Positions 1 to 7,743 of a stretch of 21,713 bases of DNA are shown piece by piece (the stretch's first letter is position 1; each line of letters begins with the position of its first letter). This DNA comes from an uncultured Clostridia bacterium (lineage in GTDB: Bacteria > Bacillota > Clostridia > TANB77 > CAG-508): assembly GCA_948676835.1 (NCBI GenBank), contig CAPOZU010000022.1, positions 1 through 21,713 on the forward strand, read 5' to 3'. The notes beneath the pieces were generated by a model. It was not told the origin of the DNA, made no database searches, and was given only the letters and a program-made list of their open reading frames with translations. The translations under genes and the position numbers were made by a program.

Positions 1-267
1 TTTTACTTTATTTTCAGTTAAAAATTTTGATATAAATACTGGTGCAATGCTATGTCCTATTATAGTTGTATTCTCATTAATTAATCCTAAATCTAAATAA
101 TATTTAAGTAGTTTACTCCAATTCTCATAATTTTGATAACCAATTCCTATTGGAAATTGTGGTACATATACTTGTTTTCCATCAAATGATATAAACTCTT
201 GTAACCAACTGAACCAATTTCCAAATGGACTTCCAAAACTTCCATGTATTATAAAATAATTCTCCAT
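1..267 (-). CDS. Small alpha/beta hydrolase, RBBP9/YdeN-like (partial, 3' end outside window)
   Basis: The visible 89 residues start with MENYFIIHGSFGSP, an oxyanion-type HG loop followed by GSP. Near residue 72 they contain GHSIAP, a GxSxxP nucleophile elbow whose Ser is the likely catalytic nucleophile. A first strand with HGxxGSP and an early GHS elbow fit the RBBP9/YdeN group of small serine hydrolases (about 180-200 aa); the rest of the triad lies beyond the window edge. No signal peptide is visible, so it is probably cytoplasmic. The start is supported by a GGAGG ribosome binding site 8-9 bases upstream. The gene lies just downstream of a duplicated rlmD 3' end (310-345), so it may be the original neighbour of rlmD before the 317-3945 block arrived; that is inference. 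The substrate is unknown. Confidence 0.75.
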   Translation of the reverse strand, partial: MENYFIIHGSFGSPFGNWFSWLQEFISFDGKQVYVPQFPIGIGYQNYENWSKLLKYYLDLGLINENTTIIGHSIAPVFISKFLTENKVK

Positions 268-316
268 TTTTAATACCTCCAATACAAATTTATTCAACTT
301 CAATGCTTTTTACTTA

Positions 317-344
317 AGTTTCAAACTTGTAACACTCTCAATAT
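317..344 (-). repeat. Duplicated rlmD 3' end (att-like direct repeat, distal copy)
   Basis: These 28 bases match 3946-3973 at 26 of 28 positions, in the same orientation. Read on the minus strand in the rlmD frame, 310-345 encodes YIESVTSLKLK followed by TAA; the intact rlmD end reads HIECVTSLKLKK. Some differences are synonymous (ACA/ACG, CTT AAG/CTA AAA), so this is a diverged copy of a true coding end and not a chance match. It lies between the RhuM stop and the hydrolase start and has no gene of its own. The simplest reading is the scar of an insertion at the rlmD 3' end. Confidence 0.85.
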
Positions 345-359
345 AGCTAGTATAACGCC

Positions 360-1379
360 TTATTCATTACTACTTTCAATTAACTTATCAAAATCTGATT
401 GATATAACCTATCTTGTATAACTCTATACTTTTCAAATTCAGAAATAGCTTTGTCGCAAGCTATTTCGTGAGATATTTTTCCTGCATCTTTTAATATATC
501 TCTATCATCAGCAAGTAAAAAATTATCTATTCTGTTTGCCCAATCTTCCATAGTCATTGGAATATTCCTTTTCGCTCTATCTTCTGCTAAATCTAAAAAC
601 GCAGATACAATACGTTCCAAACTTTCTAATTCTTCTTTATTCAAATAGTTTTTTGCAATTACTACATCTGTTTCTAATATTTTTCCATCTGGTGCTTTTT
701 TCCATGACGTTAATCCCATATGCTCCTTACTGCTGTCTGCTCTATTATAGATAGTCTCTGCTGCTGTCTGATGTGATACTGCATAATGCATTTTATTTTG
801 AACTTTTTTAAAAAACTTTATTGTTGTTGGAGATTTAGAATCATAATCAATACTAGTTATATAAATATCAGTAACTTTCTGATAAAATCTTCTTTCACTT
901 AATCTTATTTCTCTAATTTCTGCAAGCAATTCTTCAAAATAGTCTTCATCAAAAAAAGTTCCATTTTCCATTCTTTTTTTATCAATAATGTAACCTTTTT
1001 TTGCAAATTGTTTCAATATATTAGTCGCCCATCTTCTAAATTGAATTGCTCTATCTGAATTTACTCTATAACCAACAGATATTATAGCATCTAAATTATA
1101 ATATTGGACTATTCTATTTACCTCTCTGTTTCCTTCTTTTTGAACTACCGAGAATTTCTCGGTAGTTGTATTTCTATCTAATTCTAAATCATTATAAATT
1201 TTTTTTAAATGTAATCCTATATTGTCTGATGAACAATCATATAATTTAGCCATCGCCTTTTGTGTTAACCATAAGTCTCCTTCTTCAAATCTAACTTCTA
1301 CTCCTTTTTCTTTTGTTTGTTGCTCAAATATTAAAAATTCAGCAGAGCTACTTCTAATAATTAAATTTTTATTTTCCAT
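360..1379 (-). CDS. RhuM-family (COG3943-like) protein
   Basis: The 339-aa product has the layout of the RhuM family. Residues about 30-60 (VRFEEGDLWLTQKAMAKLYD, then HLKKIYND) form a BRO-N/antirepressor-like N-terminal segment. Next come a TEKFSVVQKEG stretch and the family signature YYNLDAIISVGYRVNSDRA near residues 93-111. The C-terminal half is charged and helical, with AVSHQTAAETIYNRAD and GLTSWK motifs. The biochemical role of RhuM is not established; the name comes from a Salmonella pathogenicity-island gene, and homologues are often near restriction-modification or other defence genes. It is the last gene of the island, 36 bases after the 106-aa gene, with AGGA upstream of its ATG. 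A 25-nt palindrome lies inside the coding region at 1143-1167. Family assignment is good; function is open. Confidence 0.85.
   Translation of the reverse strand: MENKNLIIRSSSAEFLIFEQQTKEKGVEVRFEEGDLWLTQKAMAKLYDCSSDNIGLHLKKIYNDLELDRNTTTEKFSVVQKEGNREVNRIVQYYNLDAIISVGYRVNSDRAIQFRRWATNILKQFAKKGYIIDKKRMENGTFFDEDYFEELLAEIREIRLSERRFYQKVTDIYITSIDYDSKSPTTIKFFKKVQNKMHYAVSHQTAAETIYNRADSSKEHMGLTSWKKAPDGKILETDVVIAKNYLNKEELESLERIVSAFLDLAEDRAKRNIPMTMEDWANRIDNFLLADDRDILKDAGKISHEIACDKAISEFEKYRVIQDRLYQSDFDKLIESSNE
1143..1167. repeat. Near-perfect 25-nt palindrome inside the RhuM gene
   Basis: Two 12-base arms (AACTACCGAGAA and TTCTCGGTAGTT) are perfect reverse complements around one central base. They lie within the codons for the TTTEKFSVV stretch of RhuM. 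The arms are richer in G+C than the surrounding DNA. It could be a protein-binding site, a strong mRNA hairpin, or chance within a conserved coding motif. Confidence 0.7.
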
Positions 1380-1392
1380 ATTCCTACTTTCT

Positions 1393-1415
1393 TTTGCTAA
1401 ATGATGTCTAGCAAA
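1393..1415. repeat. Inverted repeat in the gap before the RhuM start
   Basis: Arms TTTGCTA and TAGCAAA (7 bases, perfect) enclose 9 bases. They fill most of the 36-base gap between the 106-aa gene stop and the RhuM start. In mRNA this stem would end about 13 bases before the RhuM ATG, so it could modulate RhuM translation or bind a regulator. No T-run follows on the minus strand, so it is not a typical terminator. Confidence 0.5.
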
Positions 1416-1736
1416 TTAGTCTTCTATTTTTTTATATAATTCTCTAAAAATATCTTCCTCATATAAATTATTTAATTCTTTATTTAGTTCTTTAATATAT
1501 CCTTCTGCAATTTCAATTATTATCTGATTATTACTAGAATCATCTATACTTAATTCAAAGTTAAATTTTTCAGTCAATGCATTTTTTAACATATTAGAAA
1601 AAACTTCTCTTAAATTTGATTGTTCGTTTTTAGACAAGTTAATTTCTATTGTATTATCAAAATTTAATTCTATAACATCTGTATCATCTTCAGCCTTATG
1701 TTTCAGAATTGCTTTAATTATTTTATTTTCTTCCAT
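1416..1736 (-). CDS. 106-aa protein co-translated with the PHP-ATPase, unknown function
   Basis: I do not recognise this family. The chosen start (MEENKIIKAIL) follows a GGGGAG ribosome binding site at 6-base spacing; an upstream in-frame extension exists but has no such site. The gene overlaps the end of the PHP-ATPase gene by 14 bases, so its translation is probably coupled and a direct partnership is likely. The product is acidic and hydrophilic, has one Met-rich central helix (EVFSNMLKNALTEKF), a predicted beta segment (FELSIDD to IIIEIAEGYI), and ends in a charged helix. No signal peptide, membrane segment or metal motif is visible. An inhibitory or assembly subunit for the ATPase is possible; that is inference from gene order only. 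Confidence 0.75.
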   Translation of the reverse strand: MEENKIIKAILKHKAEDDTDVIELNFDNTIEINLSKNEQSNLREVFSNMLKNALTEKFNFELSIDDSSNNQIIIEIAEGYIKELNKELNNLYEEDIFRELYKKIED

Positions 1737-3834
1737 ATATTTCTCCCCTTTCATCAAATGCAATAGAACCACCTTCCAGACACTTTAAGCTAGTTTCTTT
1801 CCAATCTCTTCGATCATTTACATTCTCTATATTAATAAGCATATTAGTAAATGGATTACCGATATATGTATGATATTTGCCATCATACTCTTTATACACT
1901 GAAGTATATGGTAATGTTCTAACTGCTATATTAGCATTATGAGTAGCAATAATTACTGTTTTTCGTAATTTTGCTAAATTATTTATTATAGGAACTATAA
2001 CATCATTTACATATGTATTTCCTAAGCTTTTTTCAGGCTCATCTAAAATATATATCTCATTTTCAGATTCTAAAACTTCTTGTAATATAAGCATAGTTTC
2101 TTCTCCTTTTGATGGAACATATTTCTTATATTTATCAGCATATTTTAATACTGTATTTTTGCTTATTCCTACCAATTGCTTCAATGAAATTATACTTAAA
2201 ATACCTTCATCATTTATTAAATTTATCTTTTCAACTAAATTTTCTGAAAAAATTGCTTTTTTAATTTCATAAAACGCTTTTTTAAAAAATTGTAATTTTC
2301 TTATTCCATCTTCAAAATCATTCGTTGTACTATTATTATTTAAAATTTGATATGTCGTTTCTATATATACATTTTTATCATTATCTAAACTTCCCAATTT
2401 TTCTTGGTACTTCTTTGATTCTTTTTTCAAGTTTTTGTCAATTTTCATTATAGATTTAATTAATTCGAGTTTATTTTCAGCATAATTTTTAAAATTGCAA
2501 CTTATAGGCTTAGATTTTGTTTCTGTGTTAATATCTACTAAATTTCTAATTGTCGCTAATGATTTATTTAATAATAAATTAGCTTTTATTTCTATAAATA
2601 CATCTTTTCTTTTTTCGTATAATTCTTTTTCTGCATTATTCAAAGCATTATTAACATCTTCTACTGTTTTGTCAGATAAAAACTTACTAATATTTTGAGT
2701 AAAATTTTCTTGAAACTCAGTTAATCTAGCTAATGCATCACTAATACTTTTTAATTCATTATCTCGATTATTAGAATTAGTTATTTCTAATATACCTAAT
2801 TTTGCTCTTATTTTACTAGCATCTTTAGTTTCATAATATTCTATATAATTTTTTATAGGAGTAGGCATTACATCTTCCCAATTTCTTATATATGAAATTT
2901 CTTCCTCGCAAAATTCAATTGAATATCTATCTAATTTTCTTTCTTCCTTTGAAACTTTTAATTTTTTTTCAAATTCTTCTTTCGTTTTATCTGCTTCATA
3001 ATATGCAATATTTTTTCCAAGAGTAGAAAAATATTTATTTAGTATTTCTAAATTTTTAGATTTTCCACTTCCTTTTGCTCCAAAAACAATATTTATGTCA
3101 TCATAAATAGATATTATCTGTGGTTTTTTACTAGTATATTTACAATCTATGTCAATTTTATTCTTTTTGTTCAATAAAGATTCTACAACAGAATAATCCT
3201 TTTTAGCCAATAATAAAAACTGTTCAAATGAATCTACTTCTAATTTTAATGTTGGTAATTCGCACTCATTATATTTGTTCCAATCTCGAACGTCACTACC
3301 TAAAATGGATTTAAAACCTTTATTCGTTAAAATACCCATCTTTCTATAATTGGTTGCTTCATAAAAAACTCTATGTTTATCTTGTATCATATTTTCAAAG
3401 CTTTTTATTATTTCAATATCTAATTCTGGTTTCTTATTATAATGAAAAGCAAATAGCACATCTAACTGTGAAAAATGAGTATATAATTCATTTATATTCA
3501 TTGAAAAAGTATTAAAATTTATATTCTGAGTTATAGAATTAATTACTTTTTTAAACTCTTCAACTTTCTCAGGATTTGATATTACAATTACATGCCCCTT
3601 ACTTCCGTTATCTACAATATCTATTTCGATTCCAGGCCAAACCATATAATTATCCGCTGCTAATGTTACTATTTCATCATATTGATTACTATCAAAGTAA
3701 TTATGGTTTGTTATTGCTACAATTTTTATATCATTATCTATAATCTTTTGATTAAAATTCTCAGCAGATATTTCTCTTTCTAGTGGATCCCCATCTTTTA
3801 TTTTTTTAGTATGACAATGCAAATCAATTTTCAT
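1723..3834 (-). CDS. PHP-domain/ABC-type ATPase fusion (TrlF/Ppl-like)
   Basis: The 703-aa product joins two modules. Residues 1-215 are a PHP (polymerase and histidinol phosphatase) metallohydrolase: MKIDLHCHT at the N-terminus (H6, H8), TNH at 42-44, GIEID at 68-72, FAFH ending at H131, and GSDVRDW near 179-185. Residues from about 240 form an ABC/SMC-like ATPase: Walker A FGAKGSGKS (251-259), a long coiled-coil-prone insert (about 280-540), a PSKGEE signature-like segment (574-579), Walker B YILDEP (595-600) and an H-loop IIATHNA (H632). Such fusions are annotated as TrlF-family ATPases and resemble the Ppl type of anti-phage protein. The likely action is ATP-gated hydrolysis of a phosphoester, perhaps nucleic acid, in the cytoplasm. 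Its start has AGGAAG upstream. The usual SDxH ending of the PHP site has Arg (R183) where His is common. Confidence 0.85.
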   Translation of the reverse strand: MKIDLHCHTKKIKDGDPLEREISAENFNQKIIDNDIKIVAITNHNYFDSNQYDEIVTLAADNYMVWPGIEIDIVDNGSKGHVIVISNPEKVEEFKKVINSITQNINFNTFSMNINELYTHFSQLDVLFAFHYNKKPELDIEIIKSFENMIQDKHRVFYEATNYRKMGILTNKGFKSILGSDVRDWNKYNECELPTLKLEVDSFEQFLLLAKKDYSVVESLLNKKNKIDIDCKYTSKKPQIISIYDDINIVFGAKGSGKSKNLEILNKYFSTLGKNIAYYEADKTKEEFEKKLKVSKEERKLDRYSIEFCEEEISYIRNWEDVMPTPIKNYIEYYETKDASKIRAKLGILEITNSNNRDNELKSISDALARLTEFQENFTQNISKFLSDKTVEDVNNALNNAEKELYEKRKDVFIEIKANLLLNKSLATIRNLVDINTETKSKPISCNFKNYAENKLELIKSIMKIDKNLKKESKKYQEKLGSLDNDKNVYIETTYQILNNNSTTNDFEDGIRKLQFFKKAFYEIKKAIFSENLVEKINLINDEGILSIISLKQLVGISKNTVLKYADKYKKYVPSKGEETMLILQEVLESENEIYILDEPEKSLGNTYVNDVIVPIINNLAKLRKTVIIATHNANIAVRTLPYTSVYKEYDGKYHTYIGNPFTNMLINIENVNDRRDWKETSLKCLEGGSIAFDERGEIYGRK

Positions 3835-3863
3835 ATCTTTCTTCTTCCTTATATCAAATAATT

Positions 3864-3869
3864 ATTATA
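3864..3869 (-). promoter_or_regulatory. Possible -10 element for the island genes
   Basis: The 101-base gap between rlmD and the PHP-ATPase carries TATAAT on the minus strand, about 30 bases before the ATPase start. No convincing -35 sits 17 bases upstream, and no clear terminator for rlmD is visible here. The island may have its own weak promoter or be read through from rlmD. Confidence 0.3.
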
Positions 3870-3935
3870 TACCATTTCATATTTTTAATAATTAAAATTT
3901 AATCTTATTTTTATATAGGTTGTCTGTTGAGTAAA

Positions 3936-5294
3936 TCATTTTTTTAGTTTCAAACTCGTAACACACTCAATATGATGCGTAAAAGGAAACATATCGCAAA
4001 TTGACACTTCTTCTAAATTATATGTTTCTTCTAAAATTTTCAAATCACGTGCAAGTGTTGCTGGATTGCAACTTACATAAACAATTCTTTTGGGTTTAAT
4101 TTCCATAAGTGTTTCTAGTGCTGTTTTATCACAGCCTTTTCTAGGCGGATCTACAAAAACAACGTCTGGAATTATATTTCTTATTTTTATAAATTCTGGT
4201 AATGTTTTTTCTACATCACCAACAAAAAACTCAGCATTTTCAATATTATTTAATTTAGCATTTCCTTTTGCATCTTCTATTGCCTCAGGAATTGTTTCTA
4301 TTCCATATAAGTTTTTTATTTTAGGTGATGCAAAAATTCCTATTGTTCCTATTCCACAATATAAATCAAATACAATTTCTTCACCTGTAAGATTAGCATA
4401 TTCTACTGCTTTGCTATATAATTTTTCTGTTTGAATTGGATTTACTTGATAAAAAGACATTGGAGAAATTTTAAATTTAAAATTTTCTAAATAATCATAT
4501 ATGTACCCTTCTCCAAAAAGAATTTTGTTTTCTTGTCCTAAAATTACATTTGTATTTTTGTTATTTATATTTTTTACTATTGTTTTTACTTCTAAATATT
4601 TTGATGTAATATATTCTACTAATTCTTTTTCTTTATCTATTTTTTCTGTATTTGAAACTAAAGTAATCATTACTTGATTTGTTTTTTTGCCAATTCTTAT
4701 AACAATATGGCGAATTGAACCTTTTAATAGTTTTTCATTATAAACTGGTATATTGTTTTTTACTATAAATTCAAATATATCATTTGCAATATTTTGACTT
4801 AATTTATCTTGTATCATACATTCTTTTGTAGGAATTATTGAATGTGTTCTTTCAGCATATACTCCCATTACAGGGTTTCCATTATTATCGATTCCTACTG
4901 GATATTGTAACTTGTTTCTATAATTATAAGGTTTATCCATTTTTAAAACATTTACAATTTTTATATCTCTACCTAATGCTTTTCTTAAAGTTGATTCTAC
5001 TGCATTTTTCTTTATCTCTAAAGTGTAATCATAATCAATATGTCTTAAATTGCAACCTCCACATCTTGAAAAAGTACTACAATCTGTTTTTTTTCTAAAT
5101 TCTGATTTTTCTATAATTTCGATTACTTTCCCATAAGCTAAAGAAGATGTTACTTTTAAAACTTTAATTTTAACTTTTTCCCCTTTGATTACATTAGGAA
5201 TAAAAACTGTAATTCCATCTATTTTAGCAATTCCTTCACCTTGAAATCCATTATCTACTATATCTACAATATACTCTTTATTTTTTTCTATCAT
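3936..5294 (-). CDS. rlmD: 23S rRNA (uracil-C5)-methyltransferase, RlmD/RumA type
   Basis: The 452-aa enzyme transfers a methyl group from SAM to a uracil C5 in 23S rRNA. An N-terminal TRAM domain covers about residues 5-60. A four-Cys iron-sulphur site is visible at C72, C78, C81 (CGGC) and C159. The SAM fold carries DLYCGIGTIGIF, then FVDPPRKGCD, the catalytic nucleophile in VSCNP (C409), and the general-base Glu in HHIEC (about E443). Length and motif order are normal for the family. In low-GC Gram-positives the same enzyme can modify U747 and U1939, so RlmCD specificity is possible. It starts 2 bases after the Lys/Glu-rich gene, in a tight unit with rnr. Its last codons (3946-3973) are duplicated at 317-344, and the duplicated stretch includes the catalytic Glu motif. 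The rlmD product itself is complete. Confidence 0.93.
   Translation of the reverse strand: MIEKNKEYIVDIVDNGFQGEGIAKIDGITVFIPNVIKGEKVKIKVLKVTSSLAYGKVIEIIEKSEFRKKTDCSTFSRCGGCNLRHIDYDYTLEIKKNAVESTLRKALGRDIKIVNVLKMDKPYNYRNKLQYPVGIDNNGNPVMGVYAERTHSIIPTKECMIQDKLSQNIANDIFEFIVKNNIPVYNEKLLKGSIRHIVIRIGKKTNQVMITLVSNTEKIDKEKELVEYITSKYLEVKTIVKNINNKNTNVILGQENKILFGEGYIYDYLENFKFKISPMSFYQVNPIQTEKLYSKAVEYANLTGEEIVFDLYCGIGTIGIFASPKIKNLYGIETIPEAIEDAKGNAKLNNIENAEFFVGDVEKTLPEFIKIRNIIPDVVFVDPPRKGCDKTALETLMEIKPKRIVYVSCNPATLARDLKILEETYNLEEVSICDMFPFTHHIECVTSLKLKK
3946..3973 (-). repeat. rlmD 3' end (att-like direct repeat, proximal copy)
   Basis: This 28-base stretch encodes the IECVTSLKL end of RlmD and matches 317-344 at 26 of 28 positions. 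It marks the right edge of the 3.6-kb block. The codons for the conserved HIECV motif resemble the rumA 3' site used by some streptococcal integrative elements, as recalled. Confidence 0.85.
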
Positions 5295-5296
5295 AT

Positions 5297-5722
5297 CTAT
5301 CTACTTCCTCTTGATCTTCCACCAGATTCTCTTGTTCTTTCTTCCCTTGCCTTATTTTTTTCTTTTTCCTTTTCTTTAGCTCCACCATTTCTTTCACGTT
5401 CATCTCTATTTAAAATTAAATCTTTTTCTTCTTTCTGTCTTGCTTGTTCTTTAAAATTCCTTAATACATTAGCAATTCTATTTAATGTTTCATTATCACA
5501 TTTAATTCTATCTTCAAAAGATTGTCTTTCTAGTTTTCTTTTCTTCTTTTTCTTTAATTTTTCAAAATATTTACTATCAACAATCTCATCTGCTTCTAAT
5601 TCAGAAATAACTTCTTCAAATTCTTTTGTAGTTTCAATTTTCTTTATTTTCTTTTTTATTTCTTTTAATTTTTTTATTTCTTCTTTACTCTTCTTTTTTC
5701 TTTGAATTTTATCAATCAACAT
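5297..5722 (-). CDS. Lys/Glu-rich 141-aa protein between rnr and rlmD
   Basis: I do not recognise a family. The chosen start (MLIDKIQRKKK) lies one base after the rnr stop, with GAGGA ahead of it; earlier in-frame starts lie inside rnr. The product is highly charged: a Lys-rich coiled-coil-prone N-terminal half (KEIKKKIKKIE), an acidic patch (ISELEADEIVDS), a second basic run (KLKKKKKRKLERQ), a short more ordered stretch (CDNETLNRIANVLRNF), and a disordered tail ending in RESGGRSRGSR, like RGG-type RNA-binding tails. Placed between an exoribonuclease and an rRNA methyltransferase with gaps of 1 and 2 bases, it may be an RNA-binding accessory factor. That role is inference from composition and context. 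Such composition can arise from many sequences, so homology searches need low-complexity masking. Confidence 0.75.
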   Translation of the reverse strand: MLIDKIQRKKKSKEEIKKLKEIKKKIKKIETTKEFEEVISELEADEIVDSKYFEKLKKKKKRKLERQSFEDRIKCDNETLNRIANVLRNFKEQARQKEEKDLILNRDERERNGGAKEKEKEKNKAREERTRESGGRSRGSR

Positions 5723-5723
5723 T

Positions 5724-7724
5724 TTATTCCTCTTCATTATCTTCATCTTTAAAATACATATCATATTCAACAACATTTTTGTCTGCTACTAATTCAAATG
5801 CTATTTTTCTTAGTAGTTTATTCGCTTCTATTACTCGTATTTTTACTTGGTCTCCAATTTTGAATCTTCTATTTGTTCTTTCGCCTGTTAATGTTTTTCT
5901 GTTTTCGTCATAAATAAAGTATTCATTACCCATATTTTCGAATCTTATTAAGCCTTCTACTGTACTTTCAAGTTCAACAAACATTCCAAAGCCAGTTATT
6001 GAAGATACAATTCCAAAATATTCTTCACCAATTTTATCTTCCATAAATTCAGCTTTTTTAATATCTTCTGCATCTCTTTCTGCCTTAGTTGCATTTTTTT
6101 CTGCTTCTGTTGAACTTTCTGCATATTTTTCTGCTTTATTTTCTAATTCTTCAATTCTTTCTTCTGATAACATATAATTATTTTCTAAATATTCTGAAAT
6201 AACTCTATGAATAAATAAATCTGGATATCTTCTTATTGGTGATGTAAAGTGGCAATAATATTTGCTTGCAATTCCAAAATGCCCTTTATTTTCACTTTCA
6301 TATCGTGCTAGCTTTAATGTTCTTAAAATTAATGTTGATATAACCTTTTCGTATTCAGATCCTTTTAATTTATCCAATACATCTGCAAATGCTTTTGGCT
6401 TTATATTATCTTTATTTGCTTTTATTTTTTCTCCGATATTAAATAAAAATTTATTTGTTTCTTGTATTTTATCATAGTCTGGCTCTTCGTGAACTCTATA
6501 AATAAATGGTGCTTCAAGCCAATAGAATTTTTCTGCAATTGATTCATTTGCTGTTAGCATAAATTGCTCAATAATTTCATTTGCAAATGTTGTTTCATAT
6601 TTTTTTACTTCTATTGCTCGTCCATTTTCATCTAAAACAATTTTACTTTCTGGAATATCTAAATTTAAATATCCTTGAACAAGTCTTCTGTTTTTTAATA
6701 TTAATGCAAGTTCTTCCATTAATTTGAAATTACTTATATATTTTTCATATCTTTTAGAAACTTCTTCATCTAATCCATTTATAATTTTATTTACATTTGT
6801 ATAAGTCATTCTTTCTGTTACTTTTATTACTGATTTATAAACATCTGAAGAAATTACATTCCCTTTATTATCTATTTCCATACTACAAGATAATGCAAAT
6901 CTATCTTGTCCAGCATTTAAACTACATATTCCGTTCGAAAGTTCAAATGGAAGCATTGGTATAACTCTATCAAACATGTATACACTAGTTCCTCTTTTAA
7001 CTGCTTCTTTATCTAATTTACTTCCATCTCTTACATAATAACTAACATCTGCAATATGAACATCTAATATATAATTTCCGTCTTCATTTTTAGAAACAGC
7101 AACTGCATCATCTAAGTCTTTTGCATCTTCACCATCTATAGTAAAAATTATATTATCACGTAAGTCTTTTCTATTTTTTATATCTTTTTTATTTATTTCT
7201 TGAGGTATACTTTTGGCTTCTGCTAATACAAATGATGGAAACTCATTTGGTAAATCAAATTCCTTTATTACAGAAAGCATGTCTACTCCTGCTTGATTTA
7301 TATTTCCAAGCACTTCAATGATTTCTCCTTCTGCATTTTTTCCTCTTTCAGGATACTTTGTAATTTTAGCAATTACTTTATCATTACTTTTAGCTTCTTT
7401 ACATTTACTTTTTGATATAAAAATATCTGTACCAAATTTTTTATCATCTGGAACTACAAATCCAAAATTCTTAGACTTTTGAAAAATTCCAACAATTGTT
7501 TCTCTTTCTCTTTTAACAATTCTAACAATTTTAGCTTCTGCTCTTTTAGTTCCTTCTTTTTTCTTATAAATATTTACCTCTACGGTATCTCCATCTAATG
7601 CTTTGTTTACACTGTTAGGTGGAATAAACAAATCTTCTTCTAATCCTTCAACTTCAACAAATCCAAATCCTTTTTCATTTGCTCTAAAAATACCTTCTAT
7701 TTTTTGTTTTTTCTTTTTACTCAT
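5724..7724 (-). CDS. rnr: Ribonuclease R
   Basis: This 666-aa enzyme is a processive 3'-5' exoribonuclease that degrades structured RNA in the cytoplasm. The start MSKKKKQKIEGIF has GGAG 8 bases upstream; an in-frame GTG 45 bases earlier lies in the terminator hairpin and is rejected. Domains in order: cold-shock domain 1 (about 7-70, IEGIFRANEKGFGFVEV), cold-shock domain 2 (about 75-140), the RNB catalytic domain (about 175-510) with the acidic cluster DGEDAKDLDDA, and a C-terminal S1 domain (about 565-645, FGIVSSITGFGMFVELE). It lacks the long Lys-rich tail of E. coli RNase R, but the following gene encodes a separate Lys-rich protein. secG lies upstream, the usual Firmicute order; smpB, often next to rnr, is not in this window. 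Confidence 0.95.
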   Translation of the reverse strand: MSKKKKQKIEGIFRANEKGFGFVEVEGLEEDLFIPPNSVNKALDGDTVEVNIYKKKEGTKRAEAKIVRIVKRERETIVGIFQKSKNFGFVVPDDKKFGTDIFISKSKCKEAKSNDKVIAKITKYPERGKNAEGEIIEVLGNINQAGVDMLSVIKEFDLPNEFPSFVLAEAKSIPQEINKKDIKNRKDLRDNIIFTIDGEDAKDLDDAVAVSKNEDGNYILDVHIADVSYYVRDGSKLDKEAVKRGTSVYMFDRVIPMLPFELSNGICSLNAGQDRFALSCSMEIDNKGNVISSDVYKSVIKVTERMTYTNVNKIINGLDEEVSKRYEKYISNFKLMEELALILKNRRLVQGYLNLDIPESKIVLDENGRAIEVKKYETTFANEIIEQFMLTANESIAEKFYWLEAPFIYRVHEEPDYDKIQETNKFLFNIGEKIKANKDNIKPKAFADVLDKLKGSEYEKVISTLILRTLKLARYESENKGHFGIASKYYCHFTSPIRRYPDLFIHRVISEYLENNYMLSEERIEELENKAEKYAESSTEAEKNATKAERDAEDIKKAEFMEDKIGEEYFGIVSSITGFGMFVELESTVEGLIRFENMGNEYFIYDENRKTLTGERTNRRFKIGDQVKIRVIEANKLLRKIAFELVADKNVVEYDMYFKDEDNEEE

Positions 7725-7743
7725 TATTTTATCTCCATACAAC

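Larger units (their letters stand above)
317..3945. mobile_element. Putative 3.6-kb genomic island inserted at the 3' end of rlmD
   Basis: The block runs from the distal rlmD-end copy (317-344) to the intact rlmD end (3946-3973). It contains exactly three genes, all on the minus strand: PHP-ATPase, 106-aa protein and RhuM. The direct repeats at both edges are what site-specific insertion into the last codons of rlmD would leave. In streptococci the 3' end of rumA/rlmD is a known integration site for conjugative elements, recalled from family knowledge. No recombinase gene is present, so if mobile it would need one in trans, or it is the remnant of a larger element. The cargo types recur in defence islands. 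Confidence 0.6.

Noticed and set aside
4090..4434. 114-codon plus-strand open frame
   Set aside because: It is entirely antisense to the SAM-binding and catalytic part of rlmD, whose motifs are unambiguous.
5241..5705. 154-codon plus-strand open frame rich in Ser/Leu/Phe
   Set aside because: It is the antisense of the Lys/Glu-rich gene and rlmD start; its composition is the mirror of Lys/Glu codons and it has no family motif.
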